Below are positions 6,718-13,706 of a DNA stretch of 15,572 bases, piece by piece. Location of the stretch: assembly GCA_900553365.1 (NCBI GenBank), contig USDL01000024.1, positions 1 to 15,572 of the forward strand. The letters run 5' to 3'. Under the pieces are notes generated by a model. That model searched no databases and had not been told where the DNA came from. It saw only the letters and a list, made by a program, of their open reading frames with translations. Source of the DNA: an uncultured Clostridium sp. GTDB lineage: Bacteria > Bacillota > Clostridia > TANB77 > CAG-508. A program made the translations under genes and the position numbers. The stretch's first letter is position 1; the number at the start of each line of letters is the position of its first letter.

Positions 6718-6803
6718 GGATAGGTGGCCGAGTGGCTAAAGGCGGCAGACTGTAAATCTGTTCTCATACGAGTACGATGGTTCGAATCCATCCCTGTCCA
6801 CCA
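6718..6803 (+). tRNA. tRNA-Tyr (GTA)
   Basis: A class II tRNA of 86 bases with a long variable arm. Acceptor GGATAGG/CCTGTCC contains one G-T pair. Anticodon GTA is at 6752-6754 in CTGTAAA, the T loop is TTCGAAT, the discriminator is A and CCA is encoded. It is 22 bases after the CAT tRNA and probably cotranscribed with it. Confidence 0.95.
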
Positions 6804-6834
6804 AATGTAACTTGGAAAAGTTACATTTTATTTT
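6803..6834 (+). terminator. Intrinsic terminator after tRNA-Tyr
   Basis: Perfect 11-bp stem AAATGTAACTT/AAGTTACATTT with GGAA tetraloop, followed by TATTTT. It ends the Met-Tyr transcript. Confidence 0.8.
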
Positions 6835-6873
6835 AATCTAAGACACAAACAGAAGTTCTATAAAGGAGGACTT

Positions 6874-6960
6874 ATGACTTTTAATATTCTATTAATTTGT
6901 GTGAAAAATATAATAAATACAAAGTCACCATATAAAAAAAGAAAAAGAGGAAACTCGTAA
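6874..6960 (+). CDS. Possible 28-residue basic peptide
   Basis: A short frame starting with ATG 6874 behind an excellent AAAGGAGGA site (3-4 bases spacing). The peptide has a mildly hydrophobic N-terminal half (MTFNILLICVKNII) and a very basic end (KSPYKKRKRGNS). It stops where the hairpin 6942-6975 begins. A candidate promoter is weak (TTGGAA 6812, TAATCT 6834) and lies inside the tRNA-Tyr terminator. I recognise no family. It could be a leader peptide, a small toxin-like peptide or chance coding behind a chance ribosome site. Confidence 0.3.
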   Translation: MTFNILLICVKNIINTKSPYKKRKRGNS

Positions 6961-6975
6961 AAACTTCCTCTTTTT
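6942..6975. terminator. Bidirectional terminator between two facing small genes
   Basis: AAAAAGAGGAA (6942-6952) pairs with TTCCTCTTTTT (6965-6975). Read on the minus strand it is followed by a long T-rich tract, making a strong terminator for the 58-residue gene, which stops 6 bases before it. On the plus strand the T run is within the arm. Confidence 0.75.
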
Positions 6976-6980
6976 GAAGT

Positions 6981-7157
6981 TTACTTTCTTTGAATGTACC
7001 CAAACACAAGCCCTAAAGCAAAAGAAGTAGTGCAAAGAAGCAACCATCGAATCATAGTAATTATCCAATCCGTGCTAAGGGATGTGAACGTGAGTGCAAT
7101 AGCAAATATTGAAAATACTATTGCAAACAGCAGGGTAGGCCCCAAAAAAGACTTCAT
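6981..7157 (-). CDS. 58-residue two-helix membrane protein, hypothetical
   Basis: A small gene on the minus strand from ATG (complement of 7155-7157) to TAA (complement of 6981-6983). The ribosome site AAGGAGG lies at 7165-7171, seven bases before the ATG. The protein has two clear hydrophobic segments, residues 9-25 and 37-54, joined by a short polar loop containing SLSTDW, and it ends in a basic YIQRK tail. Promoter, leader hairpin and terminator are all in place, which makes a real gene likely despite its size. Base composition is richer in G and C than its neighbours. I recognise no family; small membrane regulators, prophage-type membrane proteins and stress peptides can look like this. 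Confidence 0.65.
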   Translation of the reverse strand: MKSFLGPTLLFAIVFSIFAIALTFTSLSTDWIITMIRWLLLCTTSFALGLVFGYIQRK

Positions 7158-7178
7158 GACGTGTCCTCCTTAAAATTC

Positions 7179-7200
7179 TTCGGAGGTTTACGCCTCCGAA
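7179..7200 (-). promoter_or_regulatory. Leader hairpin able to compete with the ribosome site of the 58-residue gene
   Basis: TTCGGAGG (7179-7186) pairs with CCTCCGAA (7193-7200). In the minus-strand RNA the order is GGAGG, CCTCC, then the AAGGAGG ribosome site, so the middle CCTCC can pair with either. A TTTT follows the hairpin, giving it some terminator or attenuator character. Confidence 0.4.
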
Positions 7201-7248
7201 TGATTACAAAAATTATTCAAAGGCGTAACAAATAAATGCTACAATAAT

Positions 7249-7277
7249 ATTATATTATATTTACATAAAAAAATCAA
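7249..7277 (-). promoter_or_regulatory. Promoter of the 58-residue membrane gene
   Basis: On the minus strand: TTGATT (complement of 7272-7277), 17-base spacer, TATAAT (complement of 7249-7254). It gives a leader of about 85 bases and is back-to-back with the ABC exporter promoter. Confidence 0.65.
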
Positions 7278-7300
7278 ATGAAAAACTTTAACATAATATA

Positions 7301-7329
7301 TTGACTAAAATTTTATTTGAAAGTATAAT
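7301..7329 (+). promoter_or_regulatory. Promoter of the ABC exporter operon
   Basis: TTGACT (7301-7306), 17-base spacer, TATAAT (7324-7329). Predicted start near 7336, giving a leader of about 70 bases to the ATG at 7409. Confidence 0.75.
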
Positions 7330-7408
7330 ACAAAGATGAGATTTAGGAATTTTTTAAGAAAAAACAGCTAAAATGTTACATACCAATGTTGAGAAAGGAA
7401 GAAAAAAT

Positions 7409-9166
7409 ATGATTGAAATGCTTAAAACTATAGGAAAATCAGTACGAGAATATAAGAAACCTGCAATAATTACCCCACTACTTGTAACTTTAGAGGTAAT
7501 CATGGAAGTTGTTATTCCACTACTTATGGCTGATTTAATAGATAAAGGAATATACGCAGGGCAAATGAGTGAAATATTAAAACTTGGAATAATTCTAATT
7601 TTAGCATCACTATTATCACTAGCATTTGGTGTTCTATCAGGAATTACTGCTTCAAAAGCTTCAGCAGGATTCGCTAAAAATTTAAGAAAAGATTTGTACT
7701 ATAAAATACAAGAATTTTCTTTTAACAATATAGATAAATTCAGCACATCAAGCATAGTAACAAGGCTTACAACAGATGTATCTAACGTGCAAATGGCATT
7801 CCAAATGATTACAAGAATAGTTGTAAGAACACCATTAATGTTAATATTCTCACTAGTTATGTCGTTTTCAATAAATACAAAATTATCTTTAATATTCTTG
7901 GGATTAATTCCAGTAATAGGCTTTACTCTATACTTTATAATCAGTAAAGCACATCCAGTATTTGAGAGAGTTTTTAAAAAATATGATGTATTAAACAACG
8001 TTGTAGAAGAAAATACAAGCGGAATTAGGGTTGTTAAATCTTACTTACTAGAAGAAAGCGAAAAGAAAAAATTTGGGAAAATATCAAATGATATATATAA
8101 AGATTTTAGCAAAGCACAAAAACTAATGTCTTTAACAAACCCAGTTATGCAATTTGCTGTATACTTAGCAATAATCCTAATATCATGGTTTGGTGCAAAA
8201 ATTATAGTAAATACAAATATGACAGAATTAGAAGTAGGTCAGCTTACAAGCTTGATTACCTATGGAATACGTCTTTTAACAAGCTTAATGATGCTTGCAA
8301 TGCTACTTGTAATGAGCACAATGGCAAGAAATTCAGCAGAAAGAATATATGAGATATTAATTGAAGAACCAGATTTGAAAAATCCAAAGAAACCAATAAA
8401 AGAAATAAAAGACGGAGGAATAAAATTTGAGAATGTATCTTTTAGTTATGTAGGAAATAAGAAAAAAGAATGTTTAAAAAACATAAACTTAGATATTAAA
8501 TCAGGAGAAACTGTTGGAATAATTGGAGGAATAGGCTCAGGAAAATCAACATTAATAAGTTTAATTCCAAGACTCTATGATGCAACTGAGGGAAAAGTTA
8601 AAGTAGGAGGAAGAAACGTAAAAGAATATGATATTGAATCTTTAAGAAACGATGTTGCAGTCGTTCTTCAAAAAAACGTACTATTTTCAGGAAGCATAAA
8701 AGAAAACTTAAAGTGGGGAAATAAAAATGCAACAGATGATGAAATTATTAAAGCTTGCCAATTAGCACAAGCAGATGGATTTATAAATGAATTCCCAGAC
8801 AAGTATGATACACATATAGAGCAAGGAGGAACAAATGTATCAGGAGGTCAAAGACAACGTTTATGCATAGCAAGAGCCTTACTTAAAAAACCAAAAATAT
8901 TAATACTAGATGATTCAACAAGTGCAGTAGATACTAAAACAGATAGCTTGATTAGAAAAGCTTTTAAAGAAGAAATACCAAACACAACAAAGATAATAAT
9001 TGCACAAAGAATAGCATCAGTACAAGATGCAGACAAAATAATAGTTCTTGATAATGGAACATTAAATGCAGTAGGAACTCATGAAGAACTATTAAAAACA
9101 AATGAAATATATAAAGAAGTATATGAATCACAAGTAAAGGGAGGCGATAATGATGAAAACAGCTAA
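7409..9166 (+). CDS. ABC exporter half-transporter with degenerate ATP site (TM287/BmrC-like)
   Basis: A 585-residue half-transporter: six-helix type IV exporter membrane domain (about 1-310) and nucleotide-binding domain (about 335-580). Walker A GGIGSGKS is at 373-380 and signature VSGGQ at 477-481. The Walker B acid that should be Glu is Asp502 (LILDDS), and the switch His is Gln533 (IIAQR). These replacements mark the degenerate partner of heterodimeric exporters such as TM287/288 and BmrC/BmrD. The start is ATG 7409, behind AAAGGAAG; the in-frame ATG at 7373 has no ribosome site. The gene overlaps the next by 17 bases, so the two subunits are coupled. Substrate is unknown; lipids, drugs or peptides are all possible. 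Confidence 0.9.
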   Translation: MIEMLKTIGKSVREYKKPAIITPLLVTLEVIMEVVIPLLMADLIDKGIYAGQMSEILKLGIILILASLLSLAFGVLSGITASKASAGFAKNLRKDLYYKIQEFSFNNIDKFSTSSIVTRLTTDVSNVQMAFQMITRIVVRTPLMLIFSLVMSFSINTKLSLIFLGLIPVIGFTLYFIISKAHPVFERVFKKYDVLNNVVEENTSGIRVVKSYLLEESEKKKFGKISNDIYKDFSKAQKLMSLTNPVMQFAVYLAIILISWFGAKIIVNTNMTELEVGQLTSLITYGIRLLTSLMMLAMLLVMSTMARNSAERIYEILIEEPDLKNPKKPIKEIKDGGIKFENVSFSYVGNKKKECLKNINLDIKSGETVGIIGGIGSGKSTLISLIPRLYDATEGKVKVGGRNVKEYDIESLRNDVAVVLQKNVLFSGSIKENLKWGNKNATDDEIIKACQLAQADGFINEFPDKYDTHIEQGGTNVSGGQRQRLCIARALLKKPKILILDDSTSAVDTKTDSLIRKAFKEEIPNTTKIIIAQRIASVQDADKIIVLDNGTLNAVGTHEELLKTNEIYKEVYESQVKGGDNDENS

Positions 9167-11057
9167 TAGGAGACCAGGAGCTGGGTTAAATCCAAACATG
9201 GTAAAAAACAAAAAGCAAACAGCTAAAAGATTGTTAAAATACATAACCAAAAGCTACACGAAACATTTAATTGTAGTATTTATATGTATTATACTTAGCT
9301 CAGTAGCAGGCGTTGCAGGTTCAGTTTTCTTAGGAACATTAATAGATGATTATATTTTACCATTATTGCAAACACCAAACGCAGTGTTTACAGGCCTTTT
9401 AAAAGCAATAATTACAATGGGAGTAATTTACTTAGTAGGTGTAATATCAACTTTTATATATACAAGAATAATGGCAAAAATTTCACAAGGTGTTTTAAAA
9501 GAAATAAGAGATGAGATGTTTAATAAAATGCAAACATTTCCAATCAAGTATTTTGATACTCATACACATGGAGAAATAATGAGTTATTATACAAACGATG
9601 TAGACACTTTATCTCAAATGATAGCACAGAGTTTGCCACAATTCATAGCCTCAATGACATCTGTAATTGCAGTATTTATTGCCATGATTATAACAAGCAT
9701 ACCACTTACAATTTTTATAATAGTATTCATTTTCTTAATGCTAAACATCACAGGAAAAGTAGCGTCAAAAAGTGGTAAATACTTTGTAAAACAGCAAGAA
9801 ACATTGGGAAAAGTAAATGGATATATTGAAGAAATGATAAACGGGCAAAAAGTAATCAAAGTATTTACTTATGAAAAAGAGGCAAAAGAAAAATTTGATC
9901 AAATAAATGATGAATTATGCGAAAATATGACAACAGCAAATAAATTTGCCAATATATTAATGCCACTACTAAATAATTTAGGAAACCTTGAATATGTTTT
10001 AGTTGCCATAATTGGTGGAGCTATTGCAATTAAAGGAAATGGAGCATTAACAGTAGGATCAATAGCAACATTTTTACAATTAACACAAAGCTTTAATCAA
10101 CCAATAATGCAAATGTCAAATCAACTAAACTCAGTAGTTATGGCATTAGCAGGTGCAGGAAGAATATTTGAATTAATAGATACAGAACCAGAACAAGATG
10201 AAGGATATGTAACACTTGTAAATGCAAAGAAGATAGATGGAAACATTGTAGAAACAGAAGAACGTACAGGAATGTGGGCATGGAAACACCCACATCATGA
10301 TGGAAGCATAACATATCAAGAATTAAAAGGCCATATAGAATTAGAAAACGTAAACTTTGGATATGAACCAGGAAAACTAGTATTACATGATGTATCACTA
10401 TATGCAAAACCAGGTCAAAAAATAGCATTTGTTGGAGCAACAGGAGCCGGAAAAACTACAATTACAAACCTAATTAATAGATTCTATGATATTGATGATG
10501 GAAAGATTAGATATGATGGAATAAACATAAAGAAAATAAAAAAGACAGACTTAAGAAAATCACTAGGAATGGTATTACAAGATACAAACTTATTTACAGG
10601 AACAATAAAAGAGAATATTAAATATGGAAAAGCAAATGCAACAGATGAGGAGGTTATAGAAGCAGCAAAACTAGCTAATGCAGACGACTTCATAAGAAGA
10701 CTACCACAAGGGTATGATACAATGCTTACAGCAAATGGAGCAAACCTATCACAAGGCCAAAGACAACTTCTATCAATAGCACGAGCAGCAATAAATGATC
10801 CACCTGTAATGATACTAGATGAGGCAACAAGTTCAATAGATACAAGAACAGAAAAAATAGTTCAAGAAGGCATGGATAAATTAATGCAAGGAAGAACAGT
10901 ATTTGTAATAGCACATAGGTTATCAACAGTAAGAAACTCAAAGGCAATAATGGTATTAGAGCATGGAAGAATAATAGAAAGAGGGGACCATAACGAACTA
11001 ATAAAACAAAAAGGAAAATATTATCAATTATACACAGGTGCATTTGAGCTAGAATAA
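9150..11057 (+). CDS. ABC exporter half-transporter with intact catalytic site (TM288/BmrD-like)
   Basis: A 635-residue partner of the preceding subunit. The N-terminal 40 residues are basic and cytoplasmic; six helices follow. The nucleotide-binding domain has Walker A GATGAGKT (429-436), a full Walker B with Asp557-Glu558 and switch His589. Its signature is LSQGQ (533-537) rather than LSGGQ. In the dimer that signature faces the degenerate Walker B of the other subunit, while the intact site pairs with the partner's canonical VSGGQ, so the two sequences fit one heterodimer. An insertion of about 45 residues (351-395, with TEERTGMWAWKHPH) separates membrane and ATPase domains, as in many Firmicutes relatives. 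AGGGAGG is 5 bases before the ATG; a second ATG at 9153 is equally possible. Confidence 0.92.
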   Translation: MMKTANRRPGAGLNPNMVKNKKQTAKRLLKYITKSYTKHLIVVFICIILSSVAGVAGSVFLGTLIDDYILPLLQTPNAVFTGLLKAIITMGVIYLVGVISTFIYTRIMAKISQGVLKEIRDEMFNKMQTFPIKYFDTHTHGEIMSYYTNDVDTLSQMIAQSLPQFIASMTSVIAVFIAMIITSIPLTIFIIVFIFLMLNITGKVASKSGKYFVKQQETLGKVNGYIEEMINGQKVIKVFTYEKEAKEKFDQINDELCENMTTANKFANILMPLLNNLGNLEYVLVAIIGGAIAIKGNGALTVGSIATFLQLTQSFNQPIMQMSNQLNSVVMALAGAGRIFELIDTEPEQDEGYVTLVNAKKIDGNIVETEERTGMWAWKHPHHDGSITYQELKGHIELENVNFGYEPGKLVLHDVSLYAKPGQKIAFVGATGAGKTTITNLINRFYDIDDGKIRYDGINIKKIKKTDLRKSLGMVLQDTNLFTGTIKENIKYGKANATDEEVIEAAKLANADDFIRRLPQGYDTMLTANGANLSQGQRQLLSIARAAINDPPVMILDEATSSIDTRTEKIVQEGMDKLMQGRTVFVIAHRLSTVRNSKAIMVLEHGRIIERGDHNELIKQKGKYYQLYTGAFELE

Positions 11058-11082
11058 TTCCAATTAAATTTATTTAAAAACC

Positions 11083-11111
11083 TTGAAACTGCACCAATTT
11101 ACGTGTATAAT
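11083..11111 (+). promoter_or_regulatory. Promoter of alaS
   Basis: TTGAAA (11083-11088), 17-base spacer, TATAAT (11106-11111). The start near 11118 leaves only the ribosome site before the gene, with no T-box leader, and rules out the in-frame TTG at 11083 as start codon. Confidence 0.7.
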
Positions 11112-11133
11112 AGTATTGTTTAGGAGGAATAAA

Positions 11134-12903
11134 ATGGAAACAATAAATTTGAAAGATACATACTTACATTTTTTTGAAAGTAAAGGACATAAAATTATAC
11201 CAAGTGCACCAATAATACCAGAAAATGATCCAACTTGTTTGTTTAATACTGCCGGAATGCAACCTTTAGTACCATATTTAAAAGGTGAACCACATCCAGA
11301 GGGAACACGTTTAGCTGATGTTCAAAAGTGCTTTAGAACAAACGATTTGGATTCAATAGGCGATACAACACACCATACATTTTTTGAAATGCTTGGTAAC
11401 TGGTCTCTAGGAGATTATTTTAAACAAGAAGCAATTACATGGAGTTTTGAGTTTTTAACTAAATACTTAAAAATACCAGTAGAGCGTTTAGCTGTAACAG
11501 TTTTTAAAGGAAATGACATTGTTCCAGCAGATAGCGAATCTGCCGAGATTTGGAAAAAGAATGGAATTAAAGAGGAAAAAATTGCATTTTTAGGAGAAGA
11601 TAATAACTGGTGGCCAAACATGGAACTTACAGGACCTTGTGGACCAGATACAGAAATTTTTTACTGGAGAAGTAATGAATCTATTCCTGAAAAATTTGAT
11701 CCAGATAATGAAAACTGGGTAGAAATATGGAATAATGTATTTATGCAATATAACCATGACGCAAACGGAACATTTACTCCACTTAAAAATAAAAACGTAG
11801 ATACAGGTCTTGGAGTAGAAAGAGTAACTGCAATATTAGAAGGCTATACAGATAACTATAAATCTTCTGTATGGAAAGATGTAATATCAAAAATTGAAAG
11901 TATTTCAGGTTTATCTTATGATGATTCAAACAACACAAAAGCAATGAGAATAATTGCAGACCATATAAGAGCAGTTGTAATGATAGCAGGCGATGACGCA
12001 GGAATTAAGCCATCAAACACAGACCAAGGCTATATTTTAAGAAGACTAATAAGAAGAATAATTAGATATGCTAAAAAATTAAACATTGATATAAACAGCA
12101 ACTGGGAACAAGAGTTAGCCGAAATGATAATTGAAAAATATTCAAAATATTATTCAGAACTTGAAAGAAACAAAGATGTAATTTTACAAGTTCTAAAAGA
12201 TGAAAAAATAAAATTCAATAGAACATTAGAAAAAGGCTTAAAAGAGTTTGAAAAAGAAACAAGAAACATAGAAGGAACAAAAATAAATAAAGACATAGCT
12301 TTTAGATTATATGATACTTATGGTTTCCCTATTGAACTTACAGAAGAACTTGCTAAAGAAAATGGACTAACTGTTGATACAGAAGGATTTAAACAAAAAT
12401 TCGCAGAACATCAAGAAAAATCAAGAGAAGGAGCTACACAAAAATTCAAAGGAGGCTTAGCTTCAACTGGAGAAATGGAAACAAAATATCATACAGCAAC
12501 ACACCTTTTAAATGCAGCTCTAAAAAAAGTTTTAGGACCTCATGTACACCAAAAAGGAAGCAATATAACAGCTGAAAGAATGAGATTTGACTTTTCACAT
12601 AACAGTAAAATGACAGACGAAGAAAAGCAGAAAACAGAAGACTTAGTTAATGAATACATAAAAATGGCAATACCAGTTGAAAAATTGGAAATGAAAAAAG
12701 AAGATGCAATAAAAGCAGGTGCTGAAGCAATGTTTGTTGATAAATATGGAGATATAGTATCAGTCTATAAAATTGGAGATGTATCAATGGAATTGTGTGG
12801 AGGACCTCATGTACATAATACAAGTGAACTAGGCCATTTCAAAATTAAAAAAGAAGAAGCATCATCAGCAGGGGTACGTAGAATTAAAGCAATATTAGAA
12901 TAG
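11134..12903 (+). CDS. alaS: Alanyl-tRNA synthetase, short form lacking C-Ala and part of the editing region
   Basis: A 589-residue class II synthetase that charges tRNA-Ala. The catalytic core is complete: RTNDLDSIGDTTHHTFFEMLGNWS (motif 2 region), GPCGPDTEIFY, VDTGLGVERV (motif 3) and the long RNA-binding segment MRIIADHIRAVVMIAGD. The editing-site metal ligands follow: His453 and His457 (HTATHLL), Cys555 and His559 (CGGPH). The domain that normally lies between (with TPFYAESGGQxGD) is absent, so KFKGGLAS passes almost directly into the HTATHLL helix. The C-terminal DHHA1/C-Ala domain is also missing; typical bacterial AlaRS has about 870-880 residues. The gene ends in a clean stop at the family-like SSAGVRRIKAILE. 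Start is ATG 11134 with TAGGAGGAAT. Similar compact AlaRS forms are known, notably in reduced-genome bacteria. Confidence 0.92.
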   Translation: METINLKDTYLHFFESKGHKIIPSAPIIPENDPTCLFNTAGMQPLVPYLKGEPHPEGTRLADVQKCFRTNDLDSIGDTTHHTFFEMLGNWSLGDYFKQEAITWSFEFLTKYLKIPVERLAVTVFKGNDIVPADSESAEIWKKNGIKEEKIAFLGEDNNWWPNMELTGPCGPDTEIFYWRSNESIPEKFDPDNENWVEIWNNVFMQYNHDANGTFTPLKNKNVDTGLGVERVTAILEGYTDNYKSSVWKDVISKIESISGLSYDDSNNTKAMRIIADHIRAVVMIAGDDAGIKPSNTDQGYILRRLIRRIIRYAKKLNIDINSNWEQELAEMIIEKYSKYYSELERNKDVILQVLKDEKIKFNRTLEKGLKEFEKETRNIEGTKINKDIAFRLYDTYGFPIELTEELAKENGLTVDTEGFKQKFAEHQEKSREGATQKFKGGLASTGEMETKYHTATHLLNAALKKVLGPHVHQKGSNITAERMRFDFSHNSKMTDEEKQKTEDLVNEYIKMAIPVEKLEMKKEDAIKAGAEAMFVDKYGDIVSVYKIGDVSMELCGGPHVHNTSELGHFKIKKEEASSAGVRRIKAILE

Positions 12904-12948
12904 AATATGTTTATTCTTAAATAATAAATTTTTAAGGAGTGATTAAAA

Positions 12949-13293
12949 ATGCAAGATTGTATTTTTTGTAAAATAATAAATAAAGAAATCCCATCAAGCA
13001 TAGTATATGAGGATGATGAAATAATTGCATTTAGAGATATACACCCAGTAACACCTGTTCATATATTGGTAATTCCTAAAAAACATATAACAAGCTTAGC
13101 AAATCTTGAAAAAGAAGATGAAGCCGTTGTAGGAAAAATATATGGAGTTATAAATAAAATCGCAAAGCAAGAAGGCATACTTGAAAAAGGCTTTAGAGTA
13201 ATAGTAAATTGTGGAGAAGATGGCGGACAAGAAGTACAACATCTACACTTTCATTTACTTGGAGGAAAAAAATTAGGCGTAAAAATAGCATAA
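12949..13293 (+). CDS. HIT-family nucleotide hydrolase (HinT-like)
   Basis: A 114-residue histidine-triad protein, full length for the HinT branch. The triad His98-Leu-His100-Phe-His102 followed by LLGG is intact and gives nucleoside-phosphoramidate hydrolase or AMP-transferase chemistry. The N-terminus CIFCKIINKEIPS carries the Cys4-x2-Cys7 pair found in zinc-binding HIT proteins. AAGGAGTGA precedes the ATG. It lies 45 bases after alaS with no terminator between, so the two are probably cotranscribed; HinT proteins hydrolyse aminoacyl-adenylates in vitro, which would suit a synthetase neighbour, though this link is inference. Confidence 0.92.
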   Translation: MQDCIFCKIINKEIPSSIVYEDDEIIAFRDIHPVTPVHILVIPKKHITSLANLEKEDEAVVGKIYGVINKIAKQEGILEKGFRVIVNCGEDGGQEVQHLHFHLLGGKKLGVKIA

Positions 13294-13296
13294 AGC

Positions 13297-13335
13297 AAAA
13301 CTACTCAAAAGGGAATCCCAATTGAGTAGTTTTTT
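13297..13335 (+). terminator. Intrinsic terminator of the alaS-HIT unit
   Basis: Perfect 12-bp stem AAAACTACTCAA/TTGAGTAGTTTT, 13-base loop, continuing T run to 13335. Confidence 0.88.
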
Positions 13336-13374
13336 AATACAAAATATGTAAAAATACATATCTTATATTATTGG

Positions 13375-13400
13375 GGGTGGAAGTAATATTTAATCCACCC
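13375..13400 (-). terminator. Candidate terminator of the cysteine-rich gene
   Basis: GGGTGGA (13375-13381) pairs with TCCACCC (13394-13400), 22 bases past the stop on the minus strand. The T tract is poor. A second inverted repeat GCTAA/TTAGC (13409-13427) overlaps the stop codon, and ATATGTA-AAAA-TACATAT lies at 13344-13361. One of these probably ends the transcript. Confidence 0.4.
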
Positions 13401-13422
13401 GAGAAAAGCTAACTAACTAAAA

Positions 13423-13548
13423 TTAGCATCCTCCACAGCCATTGTTACCTCCGCAACAGCAGCAGATTATTATTAAAAGAATTATAATCCAGCAGCAATC
13501 ATTTCCAAATCCGAAACCGCCACATCCGCATCCTCTATTTTCTGGCAT
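13423..13548 (-). CDS. 41-residue cysteine-rich membrane-like protein, possible spore coat peptide
   Basis: Minus-strand ATG (complement of 13546-13548) to TAA (complement of 13423-13425). The ribosome site AGGAGGT is at 13558-13564, nine bases upstream. The peptide has ten cysteines. Its layout is a Gly/Cys/Phe head (GCGCGGFGFGNDCC), one hydrophobic stretch WIIILLIII at 20-28, then CCCCGGNNGCGGC. Gly-rich head plus single hydrophobic segment recalls YjcZ-type sporulation peptides and similar Cys-rich minigenes common in Clostridia; the assignment is by resemblance only. GC content is much higher than in neighbouring genes. No convincing sigma-A promoter is visible upstream, which would suit a sporulation sigma factor but does not prove one. 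The plus-strand frame over the same bases is a shadow. Confidence 0.7.
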   Translation of the reverse strand: MPENRGCGCGGFGFGNDCCWIIILLIIICCCCGGNNGCGGC

Positions 13549-13656
13549 ACTACTTTCACCTCCTGATAAAGAAAAAATCTTAAGTTTTTTTCATTCGTTA
13601 TGTTATATAGTATTCTTGCTTAAAAAAAAGTGTTACAAATTTTAAAATAAATTATC

Positions 13657-13685
13657 TTGATTTTTATTCCCATTTAACATATAAT
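13657..13685 (+). promoter_or_regulatory. Promoter of the rRNA methyltransferase gene
   Basis: TTGATT (13657-13662), 17-base spacer, TATAAT (13680-13685), 21 bases before the ATG at 13707. Confidence 0.7.
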
Positions 13686-13706
13686 CTTAAATAGTAGGTG
13701 AATCAA

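Noticed and set aside
11083..11133. Upstream TTG start giving AlaRS 17 extra residues
   Set aside because: The codon is the -35 box of the promoter and the added residues do not resemble AlaRS.
13442..13645. Plus-strand 67-codon frame rich in Gln, Pro and His
   Set aside because: It is the reverse complement of the cysteine-rich minigene; it lacks a ribosome site and its composition is an artefact of TGC/GGA codons on the other strand.
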